Below, piece by piece: positions 9,964 through 19,082 of a stretch of DNA of 64,000 nucleotides; position 1 is the first letter of the stretch; the number at the start of each line of letters is the position of its first letter. Location: NCBI RefSeq assembly GCF_026262505.1, contig NC_067205.1, positions 16,244,001 to 16,308,000 on the forward strand. The letters are read 5' to 3'. This stretch comes from Trichomonas vaginalis G3. Taxonomy: Eukaryota; Parabasalia; Trichomonadida; Trichomonadidae. Below the pieces are notes generated by a model, which was not told where the DNA came from, made no database searches, and saw only the letters and a program-made list of their open reading frames with translations. The position numbers and the translations under genes were made by a program.

Positions 9964-10513
9964 ATCAGAACCTTGCCTCATAAAGTTTCAATTGATTTAT
10001 TCATTGAAAAACAATATTTTGATAGCGTTTTGGCCGCCATTGACTCTTCTATTGTTAAGATTCCAGAGCTAGCTCATTTGAGGCGCAATGTTACTAAAGT
10101 ATTCTTTAGACTTGTTAAAAATTGTTGCATAACAGATCTGCCGCATAATTTTGTCAATAAACTGCATTGACCAGTCTATTTCTTTGGAATACCTTCCAAA
10201 CGATGCTAAAGTTAGTGATTTAACAACATCAATGCAATCACACATATCAAGTATGTGCAACGAATCGAAAATTACACAAGATAAAATTTCACTTGCTCTT
10301 GTTCTGAACAAAGCATCTAAATTCTGTGTTGAAATATCTAATGACGAAACATGTCCATTCTGCACGCAGACTCTTATCGGAAAGCCATTCTTAGTCTTTC
10401 CTTGCGGCCACAAATACCATCAAGAGTTTCTCAGTTCAGCGCAAAGAATGTGCATTGTGTGCAAACGCAGCAATCATGGACATTGGAGTTCCTTTTGTCG
10501 GAAATCCTCTTAA
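9964..10513 (+). pseudogene. Vps18 (Pep3) C-terminal fragment
   Basis: Two overlapping frames, shifted around 10140-10170, together resemble the end of Vps18, a core subunit of the HOPS/CORVET vesicle-tethering complexes. The first part (KVSIDLFIEKQYFDSVL) looks like the helical repeats. The second carries a helical linker and a RING-type Zn motif: CPFC, then PFLVFPCGHKYH, then CIVC. The phrase PF-x-VFPCGH is characteristic of Vps18. There is no ATG and no room for the ~700 N-terminal residues, because a stop lies at 9961-9963 and a truncated transposable repeat ends at 9898. It is therefore a 5'-truncated, frameshifted relic of a host gene. Confidence 0.7.
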
Positions 10514-10556
10514 ATGATCAACAGAAGTCAATAAACCTTAATATTTAAAATTTTTG

Positions 10557-12228
10557 TTAAATTAAACATGCACATTTAACTTTTCCTTCCTTTTCTGCAT
10601 TATGAGAATAAATAAAAGTTAGGTTGCTCGTTGCTCCATGAGAAAGAAGAAGATTTACTGTATCTGGACTATTATTCTTATCTGTCCAATCAAGTACTGA
10701 TTTCCTATTGTTGTCGATTGCATTGACATCAGCACCGTGCGATATCAAAAATTCAATAATACTAACTTTTTCGCCAAAAGCTGCATAATGAAGTGCGGCG
10801 CATCCATCTTTATCTCTTAAATTTACATCTATGCCATGAGATAGAAAAACTTGTACTGTATTTAAACGCCCCAAATATGCTGCCTTGTGAAAACAAGGTA
10901 CATCATATTGACATTTTGCAGTATAATTCGCACCTTGCGAAATAAGAATTTCGAAAATTTCAGTTCATTCTCCCAATGCTGCACACGAAAAAGGAGTCTT
11001 TGACTCGTTATTTGATACATAGATATTGGAGCCATGCGAATTAAGAAATTCAGTTATTTCTATACGGTTATAATTAACAGCAATATGAAGAGGAGTTGAT
11101 CCATTGTGATCTTTAATATTCACATCAAACCCTTGAGAAACAAAAAGTTCTGCAATTGCAACTTGATTATAATATGCTGCCGTATGAAGCGGTGACCATT
11201 GAAGTGTGTCTCGTGAAATAAAGTCAGCTCCATGCGAAATGAGATATTGGGCTGAATATACGCTATTATATTTTGCTGCGATTTGAAGACATGAAGCGTT
11301 ACCAACAACTACATCTTTGATATGAGCATTGATATCTGCATTATGGCAACGAAAATATTCACAAAGGGATGGTATATTAAAACTCGCTGAATAAACTAAA
11401 CATTCATTGATAGAGTTAGTTAGATCAAAATAAACAAAAAATGCTTGCAGATTGTGATATTTGCAGCATAACTCTATATTCGTTCATCAAAAAAGAGACA
11501 AAATCAATATTATGTGCAACAATTGAATAATCCATGCATGCATATGTTGGTTTGAGATGTTTCAAACATTCACTCATAATGTCTGGATTTCTGCCCAAAA
11601 ACGAATATTCAAGACAAACATTGGTAAGTTCATAGTTAAATTTTGTTGTGAAAAACTTAAAACAATTAACTGAACCATGATAACAACACAATTCAAGATA
11701 AGAAAGATCAAACCAATGCATAGGATACAAATTTGTTTTAATTCTTTTGTTGGGATTAAAATCATCTCTTTCTGTGAAAGATATAAATGATTCTATGTCA
11801 TCATTAAGAATTGCTCTGTAAATAGTGCTTTCTTCAAGAAATTCAAATGAATATTCGAATTTACTTTGTCGTTCAATTGCATTACGATATTTTTCAGACA
11901 ATGAAAACCCATGTTCATCAGTGAGGTCACACCATAAAAAATATGGAATTGATAAATTGAACCAACTTGGGTGATATTCATCGTATATCATTTTGAAAAA
12001 AGCTTTGTATTGCTTATAATATCTTAAATTAAATGACACTGCATATGAAATAGATAATAAGATTTGATCAGGTGATCCATTTTTCGCTTCAAGAAGTTTT
12101 GTTTTAATTTCTTGATAAAATTCTTGAATTTCTTCGTCAGCGAATGTTTTAAGTCTGTATAATTTATTATATACATTAACAAAATCTTGAAATAAATTCA
12201 TCAAATCAATGTAACTCCTCTGTGACAT
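10557..12228 (-). pseudogene. DUF3447-type ankyrin-repeat protein, decayed
   Basis: The N-terminal part from an ATG at 12228 (MSQRSYIDLMNLFQDF) matches the DUF3447 leader that precedes ankyrin repeats in a very large trichomonad family. About 8 ankyrin repeats follow (motifs such as TPLHIAV, ALHYAA, LISHGADVN). Two lesions are visible. One is a frameshift near 11465-11485, after which the reading continues in another frame as NLQAFFVYFDLTNS. The other is an in-frame TGA at 10965-10967. Otherwise the frame is open to the stop at 10557, giving about 557 codons. The gene is probably a recent pseudogene. Its start is only 27 bp from the divergent gene at 12256. Confidence 0.8.
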
Positions 12229-12255
12229 TGAGTTTAAGAATAAAAAAAAAATTAT

Positions 12256-12564
12256 ATGGCGGAAGTTGTGTGTGAACAGCTTAATCAAATTAAGCCAGAA
12301 GAAAAAATTAATCAGGTCATTAAGGAGCAGAAAGAATTAATTCAATTATTAGATGATACAGAACAAAAATTAAAAGATAAAACAAAGAATAGCCAAGAAA
12401 GACTAGCCAAAGCAATGGAAAGGATCACAGAATCTATTCAGAAATTAAATTCAGTCAAATCTCAATTAGTAAGTATCACAAATCGCGTTAATGCCCTCAA
12501 AAAGCAAACAGAAATCCTCGAACAGCAGCCAACAGCTGAAGCGGCTGCTCCTAAGGAACAGTAA
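12256..12564 (+). CDS. KXD1-like (KxDL domain) small coiled-coil protein, 102 aa
   Basis: An all-helical protein. Residues ~20-82 align without gaps to my memory of the KxDL domain of KXD1, a subunit of the BORC/BLOC-one-related complex that positions lysosomes. Shared positions include the early QK, the TE/TN pair, S-x-x-RL, ER, and the end pattern K-x-x-L-x-SI-x-x-R-x-x-x-LK. The signature KxDL reads KSQL here (residues 68-71), so the Asp is lost. The C-terminus is Ala/Glu/Pro-rich. Start: ATG at 12256, sharing a 27-bp spacer with the minus-strand ankyrin relic. A prefoldin-like or unrelated coiled coil remains possible. Confidence 0.55.
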   Translation: MAEVVCEQLNQIKPEEKINQVIKEQKELIQLLDDTEQKLKDKTKNSQERLAKAMERITESIQKLNSVKSQLVSITNRVNALKKQTEILEQQPTAEAAAPKEQ

Positions 12565-12819
12565 TCATTTTTTAAAGCTACTATTTTGTTTTAAAGAAAT
12601 GTCAACAAATTATTTTTTTCTTATTTCCAAATATACGTGAGAAAACAGTAATATACAGTCAAAACAAAGAATTTTGAAGGTTTCGAACCGTATGAGTTTG
12701 AGAATGAGTGAATATTATCAATTTTATCCATAAGTTATATAAAAATATACTACAAGTTAATCGAAATATAATGATAAATTTTAACCAATAAAATAAGTTA
12801 ACAAATAAATATCTATAAA

Positions 12820-14526
12820 TTAATTTTCAATTAAATATCCTTGTGATAGGACTGTCATTAAATCTTCATCACCTATAAAGCAGTTTTCGAGCAATTCGAG
12901 CATTGACCAGTAAAGAGGATGCTCTGTTGGCTTTCTCTTTAAATTATCGCAAATTTCTTTGTTGTAAGTAGCGCAATCGGCAACAATCTCCTCAAGATTA
13001 GCTTCAGCGAAGTGGTAAGTTGAATCTGAATAGCCCAGATTCGAAATATACTGTTCTGCAATTCTGGTAAAGATTTCTTTTGGAAATTCTTCTTCACTTT
13101 TGTCCTTTGAGTTGAAGAAAACGAATGCCTTCATTGCATCTCCTGCGAGTTTTGTCTTTCCCATGTTTGCCATGACAGGACTGATAAATCTGAGCATAAA
13201 CATGGAAGAAATCGCAAGTAATGGGACTAATCTATCAGGATATTTACGTCTCGTTGCTCTGAACGTTGCAGAAATCAAGTTCTTCATTTGTAGAGGAAGA
13301 TTTCCGTAATCTCTTGTAATAATTTCGACAGTTTCGATCTTTGACTGGCAGTTTGCAGCTTTGTTGACTGTTTTGTCAATGAAATCGTAACCGTAGTTAT
13401 CGGAAATCATTGAAAAAAGTACAGAACAAGCGGATGCTTCTCTAAAGATGGTATTTTCGGCAATTGTGTTCTTAATTTGGGTTCCGAACAAATATCTAAC
13501 AAGAGTTGTGACGGTTCCTGAATACAAAACGTATTGAACTAAATTAATAAAAGCTTTTTTGCCTGGCTTTGAAACTGCAACGGTACCGAAGGCGCGAACG
13601 AAATCATAAACATCGTTCGAGATCAAATTCTTCATCTGGTCGTAGAAAATCGAAGGAATTTTGTCTTTAAATTCCATCATTACAGGAATACAGCTAAGAA
13701 GGGTAACTAAAACGTCAGAGTTGTCATTTTGTGCATCTTTCCAGATGCAAATGCTATTTTGGTTCGTAAATTTATATACTCCAAACCCTTCGAAGGAAAT
13801 TGTGTTTTCTTTGAAATTAATATCTTCAATAATGCCTTCAAGACTGAAAGTTTTGACTACTTTGTTGGTATCCATATCAACGAGGTTGACGGTTCTATCT
13901 CTCTTTATGATAATCCAATTCTTCTTTCCTGCTTCATCGATTACTGGGAAAATGCACAAGATTGTGAGGAATGGCCTTGTTTTAAGTTGCTCTTTGAATG
14001 TTTTTGGAAGAAGACCTAAAGCAGTTTTAGAAATAACTTCCATCTTTTGCTCGTATGTGGGCAAACGATCTAAAATTACTTGAGTAAGCGATATTATGCT
14101 GTTAAAAACATTGGCAATTCGTGGAGGGAACTCTAATGTGAATTGAGCAGCTGTCAATTTGATTGGTGATAAGGAAACATTTAATTTGTTAGGTGGTAGG
14201 ATATCAGGGTAGCATTGGATAAGTCTCATGAGATCTGATGTGAGTTGATTGTCTGATACGTTTGAATCCGAGAATGCAGCCATGATTGAAGATGGATTTG
14301 TGCATGATTTAACGCGCTCATATAGGTCTGTAAATGATAATTTCGGCGAATCCTTTATAAACTGGTTCCAGTATTCATCAATATCTGGTGAGAATTGAAC
14401 TTTTCTCGGTGGACGCTGGAATCTAAAGCGAAAATTCACTTGCTCATATGTTGGCTTGACATACGGTGTTTCCTCCCCTTTCATAGGAGGAATTGTAAAT
14501 CCTATGTCTTTCCGGACTACTGTCAT
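12820..14526 (-). CDS. RasGAP-domain protein, 568 aa
   Basis: The C-terminal half contains a Ras GTPase-activating domain. IFREASACS near residue 360 lies where the helix after the arginine-finger region is expected. MFMLRFISPVMANM (about residues 441-455) corresponds to the hallmark FLR block. Residues ~195-285 look like a PH-like beta sandwich ending in a helix (ILCIFPVIDEAGKKNWIIIK). The first ATG in frame is at 14526 (MTVVRKDIGFTIPP); codons further upstream are non-ATG. By family it should accelerate GTP hydrolysis on a Ras-like GTPase at a membrane. The catalytic arginine cannot be fixed without an alignment. A separate N-terminal helical region is unassigned. Confidence 0.75.
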   Translation of the reverse strand: MTVVRKDIGFTIPPMKGEETPYVKPTYEQVNFRFRFQRPPRKVQFSPDIDEYWNQFIKDSPKLSFTDLYERVKSCTNPSSIMAAFSDSNVSDNQLTSDLMRLIQCYPDILPPNKLNVSLSPIKLTAAQFTLEFPPRIANVFNSIISLTQVILDRLPTYEQKMEVISKTALGLLPKTFKEQLKTRPFLTILCIFPVIDEAGKKNWIIIKRDRTVNLVDMDTNKVVKTFSLEGIIEDINFKENTISFEGFGVYKFTNQNSICIWKDAQNDNSDVLVTLLSCIPVMMEFKDKIPSIFYDQMKNLISNDVYDFVRAFGTVAVSKPGKKAFINLVQYVLYSGTVTTLVRYLFGTQIKNTIAENTIFREASACSVLFSMISDNYGYDFIDKTVNKAANCQSKIETVEIITRDYGNLPLQMKNLISATFRATRRKYPDRLVPLLAISSMFMLRFISPVMANMGKTKLAGDAMKAFVFFNSKDKSEEEFPKEIFTRIAEQYISNLGYSDSTYHFAEANLEEIVADCATYNKEICDNLKRKPTEHPLYWSMLELLENCFIGDEDLMTVLSQGYLIEN

Positions 14527-14898
14527 ACAAATATTTTTTTTTTCTAGATCCGCAATGCTTTGCAAAAGTCAAAATTGCTAAGTTATCTTATTGATTTAAT
14601 ATCGCATACAACTGACGTGATCAACAATTTTTTGAATGAATTTATTTTTGATATGATTTTAGCTGATGATTAAGATTTAATAATTTTTGGAAATCTATTT
14701 TTTGAGAATTTTGAAAGATGCTTTGAAAATTGAAGGCAGGCAGGTAAAAGATGATTTGTTCAAAATCATACGCTTATACTTAAATATATTGAAATTACAA
14801 TTATTGAAATGGATACTCTTAGATTTTTGTAAGTCAAGAAAATCTTTTAATTATATAGGATATTGTATTTTAATCATTATATTATATCGATTATTGTA
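14527..14898. other. Intergenic, AT-rich, no feature seen
   Basis: Spacer between the RasGAP gene start and the transposable element. It includes the presumed RasGAP promoter, but no convincing TCA(T/C)(T/A) initiator is found within 30 bp of the ATG. Confidence 0.5.
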
Positions 14899-15949
14899 AG
14901 GGTTTCGTTTTGCTAAAATTGTCACTTTTATAGCATATTTGTTTTTGGATGTTTTGCGAAACCAAAAAAAAACTATGATATACAATGTGTGTGTAAAGAA
15001 AATACTTTATTTACTAGTTAAAAAATCATTTGGTATTGATCAAGTTATTTTTTCTGGATAAGATATTATATGGATAATTGGATAGAAAATACAATTATAT
15101 AATCTTGTACCTGGTTTAATTAAGCTAATTGTCATCAGAAACTTGTAATTTTTATGAATTTCAGATTTTCTTTTCATTACTGCTTTTCTTAATAGGTCAA
15201 GTTCTTATTTACGTTATAAAGTATGATATTTACAAATATCAAGTTATCATGTTTTTTGAGAAATTATGAGAAACAAACAAAAATGAAAAAGATAGGAATA
15301 GCAATGAATAGTGATGTGGGTATAGAAAATGTAAGAGATATGAATGCAAAGCAATCAGTATTTAGGACATTGACCATAGATTTCGAAAAAAAAATGCTGC
15401 ATATTGAGCGAAAACTATGATTATATTATAAGGCTGTCATTTAAAGCATAATGAAACTATTCCCTTTTCATTTTAATCGAATAAGATAGTAAAGATTTTT
15501 GAATTAGCTAGAAACTGATAAGATGTTTTCACAAATCAGATTTTTAATCTCTATAATGCATAATTCACTCAATATCTCAATTTTGATATTGCGAGATATT
15601 TTTGCTATCGGTTTCGCAATTTTGACACAATAGCAAGAGGGTTCTATAAGCATTATTATCAACGTAGAATCTGAATATCATATCAGAAAATGTCGCAAAT
15701 CTGACATTTCCCCGACCAAATAGCAAAAATAATTGAATACTTTTCGCAAAAACTTTAAAAATCGATAAAAATATGAAATATAGATATTAAAGAGACTTTT
15801 TATATAATATTCATAAAGATTTTCCAAAAATATGATACCGCAAAATTAAAAAAGTGACGTCTTGAGTGGAGTCAAAGGTCGAAATTGCTAGCTAAATGTT
15901 TTTTTAGCGAAATTGCGTATTGTACGTTTTTTTCGCAAAACGAAACCCT
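14899..15949 (-). mobile_element. TA-flanked (mariner-type) inverted-repeat element, complete copy
   Basis: A 1051-bp element bounded by AGGGTTTCGTTTTGC and its inverse, with TA on both sides (14897-14898 and 15950-15951). No transposase frame is visible. About 590 bp from the right end matches the truncated copy at 8379-9898 in inverted orientation. It is a non-autonomous Tc1/mariner-like element by its ends and TA duplication. The near-identity of the two copies suggests recent movement. Confidence 0.75.
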
Positions 15950-15951
15950 TA

Positions 15952-16433
15952 GTTATCTTAATATTTATCAAAATTTTTCTCACAGAATTTTTTTTGAGAA
16001 AATTCGTTGATATGAAATTTTTATTATGAAAGCAGTGCTGGATAAATTTTTTCTTTCTCTCTCTCTTTATTTTAACATCAAGAGATGTAGGATTAGGTGT
16101 TTGACCTTCAAATGAATTCCAAACTCGTCTAAAATCACATTGATACAACAACATCCATATTTTATCTACTGCAATTCAAATTTAACAATTCATCCAAGAG
16201 TCAACAAATCACAATACGACATCAGCATTAACTTTCCAAATGATATTACGAATTCCTTTGTTTTTAAAAAAGAAAATCACTTATATTCAAGCACGTTTTT
16301 TCTCTTTTTTCCTGCTTTGACTATATTTATTTCAGACATACAATATAAAATCTGAAAAGGTACAAATTTATAAATAAAGGTATACATTCAAGTTCGTTAT
16401 TATTAATTTCTAAAAAGATAATCCTATCTAGTT
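15952..16433. other. Intergenic, AT-rich, no gene supported
   Basis: A stretch between the mariner-type element and the BspA-like gene. Only short frames in both directions occur, without recognisable domains. Confidence 0.5.
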
Positions 16434-18269
16434 TTGTTTTGTTTTCTACTTTCAGAAAGTTCATCTACTAGTGTTTTTCAATATAAAGATGCAAGTAATG
16501 AAACTATTATTGGTTGTTCCGGATCATCTGATGACATTGTTATCCCTAAATATGTCAAAGAAATATATTCTGAATACCCCGAAATCCCAGCATTTGATAG
16601 CTGTTTAAATAACATTCTATCAATTAGTTTCGAAGAAGATAGTCAAATCATGAGTATTTATAACTTTAGCTTTAGTACGTCGGTGTCAATCAGATCAGCA
16701 GATCTCAGTAATTGCAATAAACTGACATTTCTCAATGGAACATTATTTGAATTTTGCAGTTTGAAAACAATTTCACTTCCTAAAACCATTATAGGAATAG
16801 GGGATGGATGCTTTTCTGGATGCCTTCTAGAAACTATAAATTTTCCAAAAAGATTGACAGTGATTGAATCATATGCATTTTATAAATGTCAACTAACAAA
16901 CAGAACTTTACCAGAAAATTTAACTTATATAGCAGATGGTTTATTTTATGAATGTCCACTAACAAGCATCATTTTTCCAGAAAATATAACTTATATAGGA
17001 GATAGTTCATTTTATGGGTGTAGACTAACAAACATCATTTTACCAGAAAATTTAACTTATATAGGAGATAAATCATTTTGTGGTTGCTCACTTACGAATA
17101 TCGTAATTCCAGAAAAAGTTACATATATTGGGAATTATTCATTTGCAGGATGTCGACTTACTAATTGCACAATCTTAGCAAATATAACATCTATTGGATA
17201 TAGGGCATTTTCATATTGTTCAATCAAAAATATTACAATTCTATCTATGATAGCTAAAATTGGAAATAATGTATTTGAAGATTGCAGATTATTAACAAAC
17301 GTCTTAATTCTCGGAAATTTAGCATCTCTTGGAGAGAGAACCTTTTATTTATGCACGAGCTTAACAAATATCACAATAACTAGTTGTTTAACATATATTG
17401 GAATAGAAGCAATTCCGGATTCGATTGCAATCAAAGATATAACATTTCGAGTGAGTTCTGCAATTATTTCATATAATGCATTTCGCGAATACACAAACTT
17501 AACAAGTGTCACATTGATAGGAGATGTAAAATCAATTGGCGGTGCTGCATTTTCTAATTGCATATCATTAATAAATTTCACAATAACAGGAATTGTGAAA
17601 TCAATTGGCGGTGCTGCATTTTTTAATTGCACATCACTCACAAATTTATCATTCACATCGAATTATGCACCTATTGGAAATTATGCATTTTGGAATTGTA
17701 CATCATTAAAGTATATTTCACCAATATGGAGTGTAACATCTATTGGAGATTATGCATTTTCATATTGCAAAAACATAACAAATATCACATTCACTGGATG
17801 TTTAACTTACATTGGAGATCGTGCATTTGATACTTGTCGATCGTTATCATGTATTACATTCCTAAACAATATCAATGTAATTTCAGTTGGAAACTTTATA
17901 TTTTATGATGAAAATGGTGTTCCGTTTGGTATGGATCCAAAAAATATCTCCATTCCTGGAAAGTTTTTAATTTATATTGGTAATCAAGGTTATTTCCAAT
18001 TTAGATACGGAAGTCACCTATTTGTAACACGTCGAACAATTTTAACAGATTCAATAAAAAATCTTTTTGATAGGAAATCAACTTATGTTCATTATGATAA
18101 CAGAGCAGGTCTTTCTGATCAAAAAACGATTGAAATTCTTCAATACATCTCTATTGATGACATCACAATTCCTTATGTTCCTATAACAATCAATAACAAC
18201 GTATATTATAAATCTAATTATATCCGCCTCTCTCTTACTATCACGCTTAACACACGTCCTGTTAATTGA
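16434..18269 (+). CDS. BspA-like leucine-rich repeat surface protein (LRR_5), start codon missing
   Basis: About 611 codons. After a short hydrophobic leader (FCFLLSESSS) and the opening typical of the trichomonad BspA family, there are about 16 repeats of roughly 23 residues, of the form LTNIILPENLTYIGDxSFxGC. This is the Treponema-type LRR_5 repeat of BspA-like proteins, large surface families implicated in adhesion. At the expected initiation point the codon is TTG (16434-16436), with a stop just upstream (16419-16421). The first in-frame ATG is about 70 codons in. Either the start has mutated and this is a pseudogene, or a non-ATG start is used. Repeats at 17521-17640 are nearly duplicated. 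Confidence 0.8.
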   Translation: MFCFLLSESSSTSVFQYKDASNETIIGCSGSSDDIVIPKYVKEIYSEYPEIPAFDSCLNNILSISFEEDSQIMSIYNFSFSTSVSIRSADLSNCNKLTFLNGTLFEFCSLKTISLPKTIIGIGDGCFSGCLLETINFPKRLTVIESYAFYKCQLTNRTLPENLTYIADGLFYECPLTSIIFPENITYIGDSSFYGCRLTNIILPENLTYIGDKSFCGCSLTNIVIPEKVTYIGNYSFAGCRLTNCTILANITSIGYRAFSYCSIKNITILSMIAKIGNNVFEDCRLLTNVLILGNLASLGERTFYLCTSLTNITITSCLTYIGIEAIPDSIAIKDITFRVSSAIISYNAFREYTNLTSVTLIGDVKSIGGAAFSNCISLINFTITGIVKSIGGAAFFNCTSLTNLSFTSNYAPIGNYAFWNCTSLKYISPIWSVTSIGDYAFSYCKNITNITFTGCLTYIGDRAFDTCRSLSCITFLNNINVISVGNFIFYDENGVPFGMDPKNISIPGKFLIYIGNQGYFQFRYGSHLFVTRRTILTDSIKNLFDRKSTYVHYDNRAGLSDQKTIEILQYISIDDITIPYVPITINNNVYYKSNYIRLSLTITLNTRPVN

Positions 18270-18384
18270 ATAAATCATATTTTTATCCATATTTCTATTT
18301 CTCATAATTTCTTAGACGTTAATCTCTCAGATCAATGACAAATATTTCAAAGACTATTTATTTAAATTTTATTAATGTGTATTA

Positions 18385-18664
18385 AGGGTTTTCCTACAAG
18401 TGCAAAAAATGCACAAAAAGGATTATTCTAAATTCGATCTGTGGATTATTTGTGCATTTAAAAATCAATCCGTGTAAAGTAGTCAAATATGAATGCAAAT
18501 TCTTTCTTTTATATTTTTTTGCATAACCAACTGTTGCTATTCTTTATTAATGGATTTGATTTTTAATAATGATCAACTCCAAAATTTTTCAAAAACGCAA
18601 AAAAATTCAAATTCAATCTTAAATAATCTTTTTTGCGCATTTTTTGCACCCTATGTAAAACCCT
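18385..18664. mobile_element. 280-bp inverted-repeat element with 6-bp target duplication
   Basis: The ends AGGGTTTT...GTGCAAAAAATGC are inverted over about 57 bp with some mismatches. They are directly flanked by GTATTA on both sides (18379-18384 and 18665-18670). There is no coding frame. The 6-bp duplication and AG/CT ends are unlike hAT, mariner or Mutator elements. It is a MITE-type element of unassigned superfamily. Confidence 0.7.
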
Positions 18665-18670
18665 GTATTA

Positions 18671-19082
18671 AAAGAGATAGTATATTTTTCAGTACCGAGA
18701 TTGATTGGTAATTAATAAATTTATGTCTCTATAAAGTTCAATCTAAATTTATTTATTGAGATTGAATCTTTGTAATTACAAGCCCTTAATTGCAGATTCG
18801 GTATTGCAGTTGAATTTAATAAATATTGAAGTTGATAAGAACAAAAATCGAAACTATATCAATCATGCTGTAGATTTGGAGGAACTGCAAAACTATAACA
18901 GCAAAACAGTTCCAAAAAATTAGAATATCTGTTATATTTCAATCAAATCAATTCTAGAATGAGGAAATAATGATTAAAATTCACTCAATTTTTCACTTTT
19001 CGATTGGATAGTTTTATAAAAAAATTTCAAGATTTCAAACATAATTCCATGGAAATTTTGATTTATGAATTCAAACAATATA
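18671..19082. other. Intergenic, AT-rich, no feature seen
   Basis: Downstream of the small inverted-repeat element and downstream of the minus-strand coiled-coil gene. No gene or clear repeat is visible. Confidence 0.5.

Noticed and set aside
10557-10575. C-terminal CAAX-type prenylation signal (CACLI) of the ankyrin protein
   Set aside because: The Cys is not at the fourth position from the end, and the gene is broken upstream.
16385-16445. A possible intron 3' end (CTACTTTCAG) before the BspA-like gene
   Set aside because: Trichomonad introns carry a conserved ACTAACACACAG-type 3' motif, which is absent, and no matching 5' site is seen.
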